The notes under the pieces are model-generated. The model had not been told where the DNA came from and ran no database searches. It saw only the letters and a program-made list of their open reading frames with translations. Shown one piece after another: positions 53,338 to 63,671 of a stretch of 64,000 bases of DNA. The stretch spans positions 1,285,001-1,349,000 of the forward strand of contig CP065955.1 of the NCBI GenBank assembly GCA_016126655.1. The letters are read 5' to 3'. Position 1 is the stretch's first letter, and each line of letters begins with the position of its first letter. This DNA is from Aerococcaceae bacterium zg-1292. Its GTDB lineage: Bacteria > Bacillota > Bacilli > Lactobacillales > Aerococcaceae. The position numbers and the translations under genes are program-made.

Positions 53338-53559
53338 TTACTCTAAATCCCATTGATACTTTGACCAAGCCTCATCAAAAATACTCAACAATTTCGTATA
53401 ATGACTACTTGATTCCATATATTCGGTTATTTTTTCAAAATCTGTTGTATGTTTAGGAAAGCCATGATCTTTATGAATCGCATTGGCCAAACGACTCATC
53501 GGATCATTAGCCTCATGATTCGTAAATTTTTGGATATATTGATAAAATGATAAACTCAT
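53338..53559 (-). CDS. yozE: UPF0346 protein YozE (SAM-like)
   Basis: 73-aa cytosolic protein of the YozE_SAM_like family. SFYQYIQKF, DPMSRLANAIHKDHGFPKHT, FEKITEYMES and FDEAWSKY are the conserved positions. Function unknown. It lies between an IS remnant and the HhH-tailed hypothetical gene. Confidence 0.88.
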   Translation of the reverse strand: MSLSFYQYIQKFTNHEANDPMSRLANAIHKDHGFPKHTTDFEKITEYMESSSHYTKLLSIFDEAWSKYQWDLE

Positions 53560-53583
53560 TGCTCACCTCTATAAATTTGTTCG

Positions 53584-54717
53584 TTATTTTTTAAAACGTA
53601 CACCATTTTCTTTTAACGTTTGCACAGTTACACGTCCGACTCCTTTAATAGCCAATAACTCTTTTTCCGTTATTTCCAGAAAATCATGCTTACTACGTAA
53701 ATCACGCTTCCAGAAAACTCTCAAAATATCAATACGAATATTTTGAAACTCAGGTTTTGAGAGTAATTGTACGTATTGTAAATCTTCCGAAAGATTGTTA
53801 AAATATCCTGCTGGATTTTCTTCATTATTAAACCCATGAATTTCAGCCCAATCGTCTTCAAAAAATTCATACTCATCTTCTTCGAAGTCAATAAATTCTG
53901 CGACTCGTTCCGGTTCGGTTTGTTCGAGATAATACTGAATATAGTCTAATAATCTAGATAATGCAATATTATACTCGACGAACAGTACCATGCAATAGAA
54001 TAATTCCACGATGCTCTCGGGTAATAGCCCCTTTTCAATGCTTTCTTCCATTTCAGCTGGACCTGCTTCAAGATAATACAACAGTTCCATTGGAACTGCG
54101 AATAACTTGAAATATTCAACTTCTGAATCGACAAGAAGCTTAATATCTCGATTCAACGCTTCATACTGGTGATTTTTCAAATCTAAGTACATTATACTCA
54201 ATCTATACAATAGTGTTTGATCAAAATTGGTGAGCAAATCAGCTAACTGTTTCAATTTCTGCTTATCATTCAAATGTAATAAACAGATAGTGTAATAATC
54301 GTAGATTTGGTTACTTTCGATGCTATCAATATAATCCATTATTAAATAATTATAAATGATAATCCGATAATAAGTGACCGCTTCTTTATATTCACCCACT
54401 TGAATTGCCGTATAAGTATACATGTTTAATACATTAAAAATCAGAAAGTGGAGCTCTTCATCAGTAATTCGTATTTCCTCCAGTTTTTCAAAGGTTAAAT
54501 TTTGAAAATGAGGATAGGTTGTTATAATATAGTTTAATTGCGCATAAGAGATACTCGTATTTTCAACACTCACCAATTCTAACAATTCTTCTAAATCACA
54601 ACCTTTTTTTGCCCCAGGAAATAACAGCTCAAAATTTCTCTCAAGCGCTTGTCGCTTTTCCTTATTACCTTTATCTGAAATTAATTTTAGCACCGCTTTT
54701 TTATTTTTCTTTTTCAT
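53584..54717 (-). CDS. Unrecognised helical protein with C-terminal HhH-like domain
   Basis: 377-aa protein, not recognised as a named family. Lys-rich start (MKKKNKKAVLKLISDKGNK), a mostly alpha-helical body of TPR-like segments (YTYTAIQVGEYKEAVTYYRI, YDYYTICLLHLNDKQKLKQL), an acidic insertion near 285-305, and a C-terminal segment DFLEITEKELLAIKGVGRV followed by TVQTLKENGVRF. The last ~35 residues resemble the helix-hairpin-helix of the RNA polymerase alpha C-terminal domain, which suggests nucleic acid or protein binding. No signal peptide. A decayed paralogue lies just upstream (54924-55393). Confidence 0.75.
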   Translation of the reverse strand: MKKKNKKAVLKLISDKGNKEKRQALERNFELLFPGAKKGCDLEELLELVSVENTSISYAQLNYIITTYPHFQNLTFEKLEEIRITDEELHFLIFNVLNMYTYTAIQVGEYKEAVTYYRIIIYNYLIMDYIDSIESNQIYDYYTICLLHLNDKQKLKQLADLLTNFDQTLLYRLSIMYLDLKNHQYEALNRDIKLLVDSEVEYFKLFAVPMELLYYLEAGPAEMEESIEKGLLPESIVELFYCMVLFVEYNIALSRLLDYIQYYLEQTEPERVAEFIDFEEDEYEFFEDDWAEIHGFNNEENPAGYFNNLSEDLQYVQLLSKPEFQNIRIDILRVFWKRDLRSKHDFLEITEKELLAIKGVGRVTVQTLKENGVRFKK

Positions 54718-54923
54718 TCAATCACCCCGTTTCTTGAATCTATGAATGCCTTTTCTATTGATCATTATAACATCCTATCGCTGGAGCAAAAGTATCGCCA
54801 CCGAAAATGAACGTGAAGATTAAATTCTTGCCCGCATACATTCATATTTCCCTTTCAATCATATTAGTACTTTTACAAATCGGCATTAAAATATCCAGCG
54901 TCTACATCACTGCAAGTGAATCA
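54718..54923. other. Gap between the HhH-tailed gene and its decayed paralogue
   Basis: AT-rich; nothing recognised beyond a presumed promoter for the intact gene. Confidence 0.3.
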
Positions 54924-55393
54924 TCAATTGTTAAATCGTACACCTTTTTCTTTTAACGTATTAATCGTCGCTCTGCCAATGCCTCTAATTCCTAATACTT
55001 CTCCTTCAGTTACTTTCATAAAATCTTCTTTACTTGATAAATTATGATTAGCAAGTATATATAGTATATTGTGACGAATATTAAAAAACTCAGGCAATAT
55101 AGACATTCGCAAAGGTAACAATTCTTTCACAATTGGTTCTTCATTATATACCTTTTTCATAACCATATTAAATTTTTCAGGCTCAGTTTGTTCAAGATAG
55201 TGCTGCATATAATTCAAAATATTTGCGTAAACAACACCATGGTTCATACACATTACTATGAAATAAATAACTTCAGCTGCTACTTCTGGAATATTATTTT
55301 TTTCGCGTAATCTAATAACGCTTCTGATCCTTCATCAATATACCTTTTCTGCGACAAACTTTAACAATGTTTTCTTTTTTTCTTCATGACTTC
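54924..55393 (-). pseudogene. Decayed paralogue of the HhH-tailed protein
   Basis: An open 109-codon stretch matches the last ~130 residues of the neighbouring intact gene (YMQHYLEQTEPEKF versus YIQYYLEQTEPERV; GEVLGIRGIGRATINTLKEKG versus KELLAIKGVGRVTVQTLKENG). Homology continues upstream without a start codon. It crosses a frameshift at a run of seven A residues, where eight would restore the frame, giving DEGSEALLDYAKK-NNIPE. Before it, an N-terminal trace KKTLLKFVAEK is joined directly, so about 200 codons are deleted. The remnant is an old duplication undergoing decay. Confidence 0.75.
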
Positions 55394-55490
55394 ACTCTTT
55401 CTCGTACAAATGATTAGGATAACTACATTACAGCTAATATACACTCATTGGAATCCTACAATTCTATTGATAAATAGTATCTTCTTTTTA

Positions 55491-55907
55491 CTACTCTTTA
55501 TAATATCCTACTGGATATACACGTTCACCGTCTTCTTTCACATATACACCAGGTAAATCAACAGGTAAAATTTCAACGACACGTTCAGAAGGACGACATA
55601 ATCGAGTGGCTTTGCTCGTTTTAACGATTGGACGATTAATCAGTATTGGATACTGAGTCATAATTTCTATTTTTTCTTCATCGGTTAGAGAATCATTTTC
55701 TAGATGAACAATTTCCGGTACATTGCGCCGAATTAATTCATCTACTGATATACCCATCTCAGCAATTAACTGTGTTAGCTCTACCGGTGTTGGTGGTGTC
55801 TCCAAATAATTAATCACCTCAGGTTCAATGCCGGCAAAACGAATAATTTCTAACGTATTCCGTGACGTCCCACATTGTGAATTATGATAAATGATTACTT
55901 TTTCCAT
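55491..55907 (-). CDS. arsC: ArsC-type arsenate reductase
   Basis: Glutaredoxin-coupled arsenate reductase family (138 aa). HNSQCGTSRNTL contains the catalytic Cys near residue 12, with PILINRPIVKTSKATRLCRPSE supplying the conserved Arg residues. This is the R773/E. coli type and not Spx (single CGT active site, RPSE motif). No other ars genes are adjacent, so the role may be general. Upstream gap holds a degenerate repeat. Confidence 0.88.
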   Translation of the reverse strand: MEKVIIYHNSQCGTSRNTLEIIRFAGIEPEVINYLETPPTPVELTQLIAEMGISVDELIRRNVPEIVHLENDSLTDEEKIEIMTQYPILINRPIVKTSKATRLCRPSERVVEILPVDLPGVYVKEDGERVYPVGYYKE

Positions 55908-56047
55908 ATTAGTTAACGCTCCTTTATATTATCAACCCATCGATTCAAGTCAGATCCAGATAAAATTATTTACAAAATAAAACTATTCCATTCGAAAAAA
56001 ATTTTAAGCGTATACTCCAGTATTAATTTATCAGCCTCTATATCTGT

Positions 56048-56160
56048 TTACGGCTCCAATTCGTCGATAGAACTCCCATTCAAAAGGCACCTTGTACGTA
56101 CGTTGCAGCGCACGCAGTTCCTTCATTTCAAAACACTCATTGTTGCACGATATTCTTTTT
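56048..56160 (-). repeat. Intergenic hairpin repeat, degenerate unit
   Basis: ACGGCTCCAATTCG, CTCCCATTCAAAAGG, inner CGTACGTTGCAGCGCACG, TCATTTCAAAACACTC and GTTGCACGATATTC follow the repeat layout but with poor identity, like the short first unit near 42.2 kb. The rest of the 55908-56287 gap has no gene. Confidence 0.55.
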
Positions 56161-56235
56161 CAGCCCTGCTACGATGTTTACCTACAGTGTACGTTCTTAA
56201 TGCCCAACCGTCAAGTTAGTTCTAATAAATATTGA

Positions 56236-56281
56236 AAAAACCTTAACAATAACAACGTAATGCTGTTATTGCTAAGGCTCA
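56236..56281 (-). terminator. Terminator of the hrcA-grpE-dnaK-dnaJ operon
   Basis: On the - strand CCTTAGCAATAACAGCATTA and GTTGTTATTGTTAAGG form a long stem followed by TTTTTT, right after the dnaJ stop. Confidence 0.85.
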
Positions 56282-56287
56282 TCATCA

Positions 56288-57439
56288 CTATTTTCCGTCG
56301 AACATATCCTTCATCTTATCGAAAAAGCCACCCTCGTGTCCTTTGACTGACTCGCCACTTTCTTTGGCTAAGTCTTTAAATAACGCGCGTTCTTTTTCAG
56401 ACAATTTCGTTGGTGTCACAACTTTTACCGTTACATGTTGGTCCCCATTGCCAACACCACGTAAACTTGGCGCACCTTTACCTCGCAATCTAAACGTAGT
56501 ATCCGTTTGCGTACCGGCTGGAACTTTTAGTTTCACATTTCCATGCACGGTTGGTACTTTTATCTCATCACCTAAAGCAGCTTGCGCAAAGCTGATAGGT
56601 AAATCAAAGAAAATCTCAGTGCCTTGACGCTCAAATTTATCACTCGGCTGTACCTTAAAGACAACATATAAATCGCCATAAGGACCTCCATTTTTACCAG
56701 CTTCACCTTGCCCAGCAAGACGCATTTGTTGATCATCTTCAACACCGGCTGGCACATTAATTTTTACTGAGTGTTCATGATTCTCAGTACCTGCACCATG
56801 ACAGGTTGTACATTTTTCTTTAATTTCTTTACCTGTACCTTGGCAAACATCACAGACCGATTGTGTCATCACACGACCGAATGGTGTATTACGTTCCACT
56901 TGAACAGCACCTGTCCCGTGACAACGTGAACACGTTACCGGTTCAGTTCCTTCTTTTGCCCCTGAACCATGACACGTATGACACTCTTCTTGACGTTTAT
57001 ATTTAATGGTTGTTTCTTTACCAAAGATGGCTTCTTCAAAAGTCAATGTTACTCGATATTGTAAATCATTCCCACGTTGTGGTGCATTCGGACGACGACT
57101 TGCGCCACCTCCACCAAAAAATGATTCAAAAATATCTTCAAAGCCACCGAAACCACCGGCACCACCAAAACCGCCGCCGAATCCACCACCAAAGCCACCG
57201 GCTCCAAAGTTTGGATCATTAGCTGCATGACCATATTGATCATAAGCTGCACGTTTTTGGCTATCACTTAACATTTCGTAAGCTTCACTAATTTCTTTAA
57301 ATTTTTCGTCCGCACCGGGCTCTTTGTTAATATCCGGATGATATTTTTTCGAAAGTTGACGATACGCTTTTTTAATTTCAGCATCCGAAGCATCACGGGA
57401 TACGCCTAATACTTCATAATAATCTCGTTTACTAGCCAT
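56288..57439 (-). CDS. dnaJ: Chaperone DnaJ
   Basis: Hsp40 co-chaperone (383 aa) stimulating DnaK. J domain 1-70 with HPD at 34-36, a Gly/Phe-rich stretch (about 76-125) unusually rich in GGFGG units, four CxxCxGxG zinc repeats ([32 protein letters not shown]), and C-terminal peptide-binding domains. Last gene of the heat-shock operon; a hairpin separates it from dnaK. Confidence 0.97.
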   Translation of the reverse strand: MASKRDYYEVLGVSRDASDAEIKKAYRQLSKKYHPDINKEPGADEKFKEISEAYEMLSDSQKRAAYDQYGHAANDPNFGAGGFGGGFGGGFGGAGGFGGFEDIFESFFGGGGASRRPNAPQRGNDLQYRVTLTFEEAIFGKETTIKYKRQEECHTCHGSGAKEGTEPVTCSRCHGTGAVQVERNTPFGRVMTQSVCDVCQGTGKEIKEKCTTCHGAGTENHEHSVKINVPAGVEDDQQMRLAGQGEAGKNGGPYGDLYVVFKVQPSDKFERQGTEIFFDLPISFAQAALGDEIKVPTVHGNVKLKVPAGTQTDTTFRLRGKGAPSLRGVGNGDQHVTVKVVTPTKLSEKERALFKDLAKESGESVKGHEGGFFDKMKDMFDGK

Positions 57440-57474
57440 TTACACCCTCCTCGCTTCACAAATTTTGAATTGTA

Positions 57475-57521
57475 ACGATTGAGAGGAGCCGGAATTTCTT
57501 TCAGCTCCTTCTCGTTATCGT
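57475..57521 (-). other. Intercistronic hairpin, dnaK-dnaJ
   Basis: GATTGAGAGGAGCC and its imperfect complement GGAGCTGAAAG...CTCGTTATCGT region form a stem with GGAGC/GCTCC at its core. No T run follows, so it may set dnaJ expression or protect the dnaK mRNA end. Confidence 0.5.
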
Positions 57522-57543
57522 CTGATTTTTGAAATCCTATCAA

Positions 57544-59385
<1,842 letters not shown>

Positions 59386-59394
59386 TTATTCTTT

Positions 59395-59636
59395 GATTCT
59401 GGTTCGCTTGGGTTGCCTTGACATCCACTTCGCATAAATGCTCAGAGTACTGACGTACTCCTGCGCTTTTTGCTCCAGTGGTTCAAGGCAGAGCACCCGC
59501 GCTCACACTATGTTGATTCTGGTTCGCTTGGGTTACCTTGACGTCCACTTCGCATAAATGCTCAGAGTACTGGCGTACTCCTGCGCTTTTTGCTCCAGTG
59601 GTTCAAGGCAGAGCACCCTTGCTCACACTATGTTTT
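59395..59636 (-). repeat. Intergenic hairpin repeat, two nearly identical tandem units
   Basis: Units of ~120 bp (59395-59514, 59515-59636) differ at about five positions. Each has GATTCTGGTTCGCTTGGGTT, CCACTTCGCATAAATGCTC, inner hairpin GAGTAC TG-C GTACTC, CTCCAGTGGTTCAAGGCAG and CTCACACTATG. The far end, TTATTCTG, overlaps the grpE stop codon; the near end reaches the dnaK leader. Confidence 0.92.
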
Positions 59637-60229
59637 TATTCTGCGACGATGACCATTGCTGGTCTTAATACTCGTTCATGTAATATATAGCCTTTTTGTA
59701 AAACATTTAATACTGTCTCACTTGCTTGTCCATCTGTAGCTGGCATTACACTGACTGCTTGATGGAAATTCGGATCAAATGGTTGCCCAATCGGATCAAT
59801 AACTACGATATTTTCACGTTCAAAAGTCGTTTTCAACTGTGACATGACCATTTCAACACCTTTTTTTAATGCTGCAGCATCTTCAGATGTTGTCTCTGCT
59901 TGCAATGCCCGTTCAAGGTTATCAACCACTTCTAACAAATCACTCGCAAGTTTTTGTGAACGGAACTTCGCAGCATCTTGGCGCTCTTTAGCATTAATCC
60001 GTTGCATGTTGGCAATTTCAGCTTGTAAACGTAAAATACGTTCTTCCAATACTTCTTTTTCTGCCTCTAATGCCTTCACTGGGTCCACCGTCTCTTCGGT
60101 TGTTTCAGTGTCTTCAGCTTCGTTCACTGCTTCCTCTTCCACTTCTTCTTCAGTTTCAGTAGTTTGTGAATTAACTTCCTCTACTGATTCTTTTCGAACT
60201 TCTGTTTCCTTCGTTTCTTCAGTCAACAC
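59636..60229 (-). CDS. grpE: Nucleotide exchange factor GrpE
   Basis: DnaK ADP-release factor (197 aa). An acidic Glu/Thr-rich N-terminus (to ~50), a long dimerisation helix (EILEERILRLQAEIANMQR region) and the beta domain with VVDNLERAL, GVEMVMSQL, IDPIGQPFDPNFHQAV and LQKGYILHERVLRPAMVIVAE. Lies 23 bp after hrcA. Its last codons GAA TAA coincide with the end of the following repeat. Confidence 0.96.
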   Translation of the reverse strand: MLTEETKETEVRKESVEEVNSQTTETEEEVEEEAVNEAEDTETTEETVDPVKALEAEKEVLEERILRLQAEIANMQRINAKERQDAAKFRSQKLASDLLEVVDNLERALQAETTSEDAAALKKGVEMVMSQLKTTFERENIVVIDPIGQPFDPNFHQAVSVMPATDGQASETVLNVLQKGYILHERVLRPAMVIVAE

Positions 60230-60252
60230 AACCCCTCCTTTATTCTAAATTG

Positions 60253-61266
60253 CTAATACCTGGATAATTCTACTAATAATTGATTCATGTGTTGAATCAC
60301 TACCGGATACGACATTGTTGCGGGTCCAATAAGACCAAAACTAACAAGATGGCTTCCAATTTTTATTTTCGCCGTTATAATACTTAAATTCTTATAATGA
60401 TACGGTGCATATTGGAAATCAAAAATAACATCTAAGCCTTTTTTGGCATTGGCTAAAAATTTAAACCAATCCTCATTGCCATCAAGTAAATCAAATAAGT
60501 TTTTCCATGCCTGTATCGGCATTTGCGTGTCAATGATATCAAATAAATGATTTTTCCCAACAGCATAATAATCACTGGCATCATATGCGTCTAAAGCTTG
60601 TTTAATAAGTGGTGCAAAATTCAACTGCATTGATACTGCCTGTTGAATTCTAAGCGGAAATGTTAACTGCATACGCGGATAAATTTCAGCTAAGGTTAAA
60701 TCACACAATTCATCTTGAACCATTGCCTCAATCTTATGAATGGCTGATTCATCCAGTGGTTGCGGTGTCTGAAATAATTGACTTTCTACCCGATTATGAT
60801 CCGTAATAATCGACGCAATCACTTGCGTATCACTTACCTTGGATAGCTTGAAATCGCGCATTCTACGAAATTTTTCATTAGTGACATAGGCAACAGTGGT
60901 ATATCCGGTTAATTTGGATAAACGCTCTGTGGCATAATTAACCAATTCTTGAATATCATAAAAACGCTCTTTCATCATCGGCGCAATCAATGCATGGCTC
61001 GATTCACGCTCTTCATTAAAGTGTTGAATCAGTTGATTGATATAGAAACGATAGCCTTCAAACGAAGGAATTCGCCCGCTTGAACTATGAGCCTTCATTA
61101 AATAACCCAATTGTTCCAATGCTACCATATCGTTACGAATCGTTGCTGGACTCACATTTAATACACTTTTTTGTAATAAGGTGCGTGAACCAATCGGTTC
61201 TTCCGTCTCACCGTATAATTTTACAATCAATTGTAAAATCTGTTCTTGTCTTGGTGTTAAATCCAT
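60253..61266 (-). CDS. hrcA: Heat-inducible transcription repressor HrcA
   Basis: Repressor (337 aa) binding CIRCE and responding to folding load. N-terminal winged helix: LTPRQEQILQLIVKLYGETEEPIGSRTLL (split) and VSPATIRNDMVALEQLGYL, HSSSGRIPS; a GAF-like domain and the dimerisation region ending SFGLIGPATMSYPVVI. It is first gene of the operon and its leader carries a CIRCE between promoter and start. The translational start has TGAGGTGAGACAAATAA before it. Confidence 0.96.
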   Translation of the reverse strand: MDLTPRQEQILQLIVKLYGETEEPIGSRTLLQKSVLNVSPATIRNDMVALEQLGYLMKAHSSSGRIPSFEGYRFYINQLIQHFNEERESSHALIAPMMKERFYDIQELVNYATERLSKLTGYTTVAYVTNEKFRRMRDFKLSKVSDTQVIASIITDHNRVESQLFQTPQPLDESAIHKIEAMVQDELCDLTLAEIYPRMQLTFPLRIQQAVSMQLNFAPLIKQALDAYDASDYYAVGKNHLFDIIDTQMPIQAWKNLFDLLDGNEDWFKFLANAKKGLDVIFDFQYAPYHYKNLSIITAKIKIGSHLVSFGLIGPATMSYPVVIQHMNQLLVELSRY

Positions 61267-61287
61267 TTATTTGTCTCACCTCACTTA

Positions 61288-61314
61288 TTAGCACTTGAAT
61301 AGTTAGAGTGCTAA
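61288..61314. promoter_or_regulatory. CIRCE operator, proximal
   Basis: TTAGCACTT-N9-GAGTGCTAA, one mismatch from the consensus, immediately downstream of the -10 of the hrcA promoter; HrcA binding here represses the operon. Confidence 0.93.
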
Positions 61315-61323
61315 CTTAACTAT

Positions 61324-61352
61324 ATCTTACACCCTTATGACGAACTTGTCAA
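61324..61352 (-). promoter_or_regulatory. Promoter of hrcA-grpE-dnaK-dnaJ
   Basis: -35 TTGACA (61347-61352), 17-bp spacer, -10 TAAGAT (61324-61329); a strong SigA promoter lying between two CIRCE elements. Confidence 0.88.
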
Positions 61353-61369
61353 CACTTTAAACAAAAAAA

Positions 61370-61396
61370 TTAGCACTCTTTTATCCAGAGTGCTAA
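61370..61396. promoter_or_regulatory. CIRCE operator, distal, overlapping a terminator
   Basis: A perfect TTAGCACTC-N9-GAGTGCTAA lies upstream of the -35. On the - strand it is followed at once by seven T residues, so the same palindrome also has the form of an intrinsic terminator for the upstream yitT transcript. Confidence 0.9.
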
Positions 61397-61495
61397 ATCA
61401 TTGTTTTTTATTTGTTTCCCTCAAGTGTTGTCGGGGTACTCACAATAATCTTTTCAACATCTTATACGTCCCCCACAAGATGCCGGAGAGCCTTC

Positions 61496-62398
61496 TTATG
61501 GTTCGCTGACACTTCCTGCCGTCAAAGCGGGGTTTTCTACCGCTTCTGCATCAATGAAAAAGGTAAATCCTTCCCCTGTCACTTGATGAATATCCGCAAC
61601 AGTTACAAATGCTTTTGAATCAATTTCATGAATAATTTTCTGCAATGTCAGTAATTGACGTTGGTTGATAACAATATAGATAATGTGTTTTTCATGCTTT
61701 GTATAAAAGCCATAGCCATTCATAATCGTCACACCACGGTCTAATTTCTTCGTTAATCGTGTGGCTATCTCTTCATGATGATCAGAGATAATGGTGACAG
61801 CTTTTCTCGGATTTGAACCTTCTAATATAAACGACAATGTCTGACTCGTCACTAACAATGTTCCGATTGTTAATACTCCTTTTTCCAGACCAATAACAAA
61901 TGTCAATGGAATTAAAATCAATACATCTAATATTAGAAAAGCACGCGATACGCTAATGCCTAAATATTTATTCATAATCAAGGCAATAATATCAGTACCC
62001 GCAGTTGTCCCATTACCTAAAATCACAATCCCAATACCTAATCCAATGAGAAAACCTGCAACTAATGGTGCAACTAACGTATTTTCTGGGACAAATGTCC
62101 CGATATTTACATATTGTAAAAATAATGACATCGCGACAATGGATAGAAGGGTATAAATAATCGTTCGTTTTTCTAAATATGTCCACCCAACAATTAGCAA
62201 AATGGTATTTGCAATAAAACTAACCACTGCATTATTCCAACCAAATACATAGAGAAAGAAAAGTGAAAATCCAGTAATACCTCCCTCACCCAATTGGTTT
62301 GGTATCACTACAGCGTTAATAGCAATCGCAAAAATCAAATTACCTAACAGCACTAGTAGTATAGAAATCACAATTTCTCGTATTCTTTTGTTCTTCAT
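61496..62398 (-). CDS. YitT family membrane protein (DUF161 + DUF2179)
   Basis: 300-aa membrane protein with five to six hydrophobic helices, including the family opener VIPNQLGEGGITGFSLFFLYVF, GLGIGIVILGNGTTAGTDIIALI and GLEKGVLTIGTLLVTSQTLSFILEG. A cytosolic C-terminal DUF2179 domain follows (KAVTIISDHHEEIATRLTKKLDRGVTIM, split). Transport function is not established. It stands between hemW and hrcA, which are neighbours in many Firmicutes, so it is an insertion in the usual order. Transcription probably stops at the distal CIRCE hairpin. Confidence 0.9.
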   Translation of the reverse strand: MKNKRIREIVISILLVLLGNLIFAIAINAVVIPNQLGEGGITGFSLFFLYVFGWNNAVVSFIANTILLIVGWTYLEKRTIIYTLLSIVAMSLFLQYVNIGTFVPENTLVAPLVAGFLIGLGIGIVILGNGTTAGTDIIALIMNKYLGISVSRAFLILDVLILIPLTFVIGLEKGVLTIGTLLVTSQTLSFILEGSNPRKAVTIISDHHEEIATRLTKKLDRGVTIMNGYGFYTKHEKHIIYIVINQRQLLTLQKIIHEIDSKAFVTVADIHQVTGEGFTFFIDAEAVENPALTAGSVSEP

Positions 62399-62414
62399 GA
62401 CACCCGCCTCCTTT

Positions 62415-62519
62415 TTACGGCTCTAAGTTACTGAAACGGCTCTCCTCCAAAACGCTTTCCTGTGTGTGACACACGTCGATGATTTCCTCCAGTGCTCCAT
62501 TTTAACACACACAAATATG
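62415..62519 (-). repeat. Intergenic hairpin repeat, one unit, diverged
   Basis: ACGGCTCTAAGTTACTG, CTCTCCTCCAAAACGC, inner GTGTGTGACACACG, TTTCCTCCAGTGCTCCATTTT and ACACACACAAATATG. It fills the hemW-yitT gap and ends at the yitT ribosome site (AAGGAGGCGGG). Confidence 0.7.
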
Positions 62520-63671
62520 TTATTTCATTGTTAATGTACCTAATAAATCGCGAAAAACGGTATCTGCTAAAAATAAACCTCTTGTCGTCAAACGAACATT
62601 ATCCTCTTCGATTACAAGTAGCCCCAATGCTGTTTGCTCTTCAAAAAACGTTTGAAATAACGTTAACGCATTCTGATTAAAGCGCTGGTTAAAATCGGAT
62701 AAACGAAAACCATTTGTGGTACGTAGCGCCAGGAATAAATACTCTTCCATTTGGTCAGCGACTGATAAAGGCAATTCATTAACAACTGGTTTTTGATTTG
62801 CTTCTATCGCACGTAAAAAATGATGCACAGGTCCACTATTATAGTAGCGAACACCATCAACAAATCCATGTGCTCCGGCACCAAAACCGTAATACGGCAC
62901 ATATTGCCAATATTTCAAATTATGGCGCGACTCAAACCCTGGTCGAGCAAAATTACTCACTTCATATTGTTCAATACCTGAGTCGTGCAAGCGACGAATG
63001 GCTAATTCAAACATATCCGCATCAACATCTTCTGATGGTAATAGCAACTTTCCTTCGCGTTGTAGTTGCTGAAACAAAGTCTGATTTTCAATAATGAGTG
63101 AATAGAGAGAATAATGCGGTAAGTCCAATGTTAGTGCTTTTGTCAAACTCTCATTAAAATCTTCCATCGTCTGCTCCGGTAATCGGAAAATAAGATCAAT
63201 ACTTAAATTCGTAATACCCGCTTCTCGTAACCACTCAATACTTTGATAGATATGCTTTTCACGGTGGTTGCGCCCAATTTTACGTAATAGGCGATCATTG
63301 AATGACTGCACACCCATACTCACCCGATTGACACCGAACTGAGCCAATAATTGGCATTTTTCAAATGTCAACTCACCCGGATTAATCTCAAATGTATACT
63401 CAGTCTTGTCATCATACGGTAAATAGTGTTGAATACTGGTTAATAACTGCGTCAATTCGTCAATATTTAAGCAACTCGGTGTCCCACCACCCACATAAAT
63501 CGTATCAAAACATTCTTGGTGATTTTGTAAATACATTGAAAATTCATGTTCCAAACCAGTTAAATAACGCCCAACCGGTTGTCCATCATAAAAATATTTA
63601 TTAAACGCACAGTAATGACATATTTTCTTACAAAATGGAATATGTATATAGGCTGCATTAACCGACTCCAT
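62520..63671 (-). CDS. hemW: Heme chaperone HemW, radical SAM (HemN-like)
   Basis: Radical SAM protein (383 aa). The iron-sulfur motif is IPFCKKICHYCAF with Cys14, Cys18, Cys21. TIYVGGGTPSCL, FEINPGELT, RVSMGVQSFNDRLLRKIGRNH and SIDLIFRLPEQTMEDF follow, plus the HemN C-terminal domain. In low-GC bacteria such proteins are usually HemW heme-binding chaperones and not coproporphyrinogen oxidases. Several in-frame ATGs exist; the one with GGTGA five bases upstream (MESVNAAYIHIPF) is chosen, overlapping the ribF end by 14 bp. The next gene in the direction of transcription is yitT, then hrcA. Confidence 0.9.
   Translation of the reverse strand: MESVNAAYIHIPFCKKICHYCAFNKYFYDGQPVGRYLTGLEHEFSMYLQNHQECFDTIYVGGGTPSCLNIDELTQLLTSIQHYLPYDDKTEYTFEINPGELTFEKCQLLAQFGVNRVSMGVQSFNDRLLRKIGRNHREKHIYQSIEWLREAGITNLSIDLIFRLPEQTMEDFNESLTKALTLDLPHYSLYSLIIENQTLFQQLQREGKLLLPSEDVDADMFELAIRRLHDSGIEQYEVSNFARPGFESRHNLKYWQYVPYYGFGAGAHGFVDGVRYYNSGPVHHFLRAIEANQKPVVNELPLSVADQMEEYLFLALRTTNGFRLSDFNQRFNQNALTLFQTFFEEQTALGLLVIEEDNVRLTTRGLFLADTVFRDLLGTLTMK

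Noticed and set aside
57006-57230. Two + strand frames rich in Pro or His
   Set aside because: Antisense of the Gly/Phe-rich region of dnaJ.
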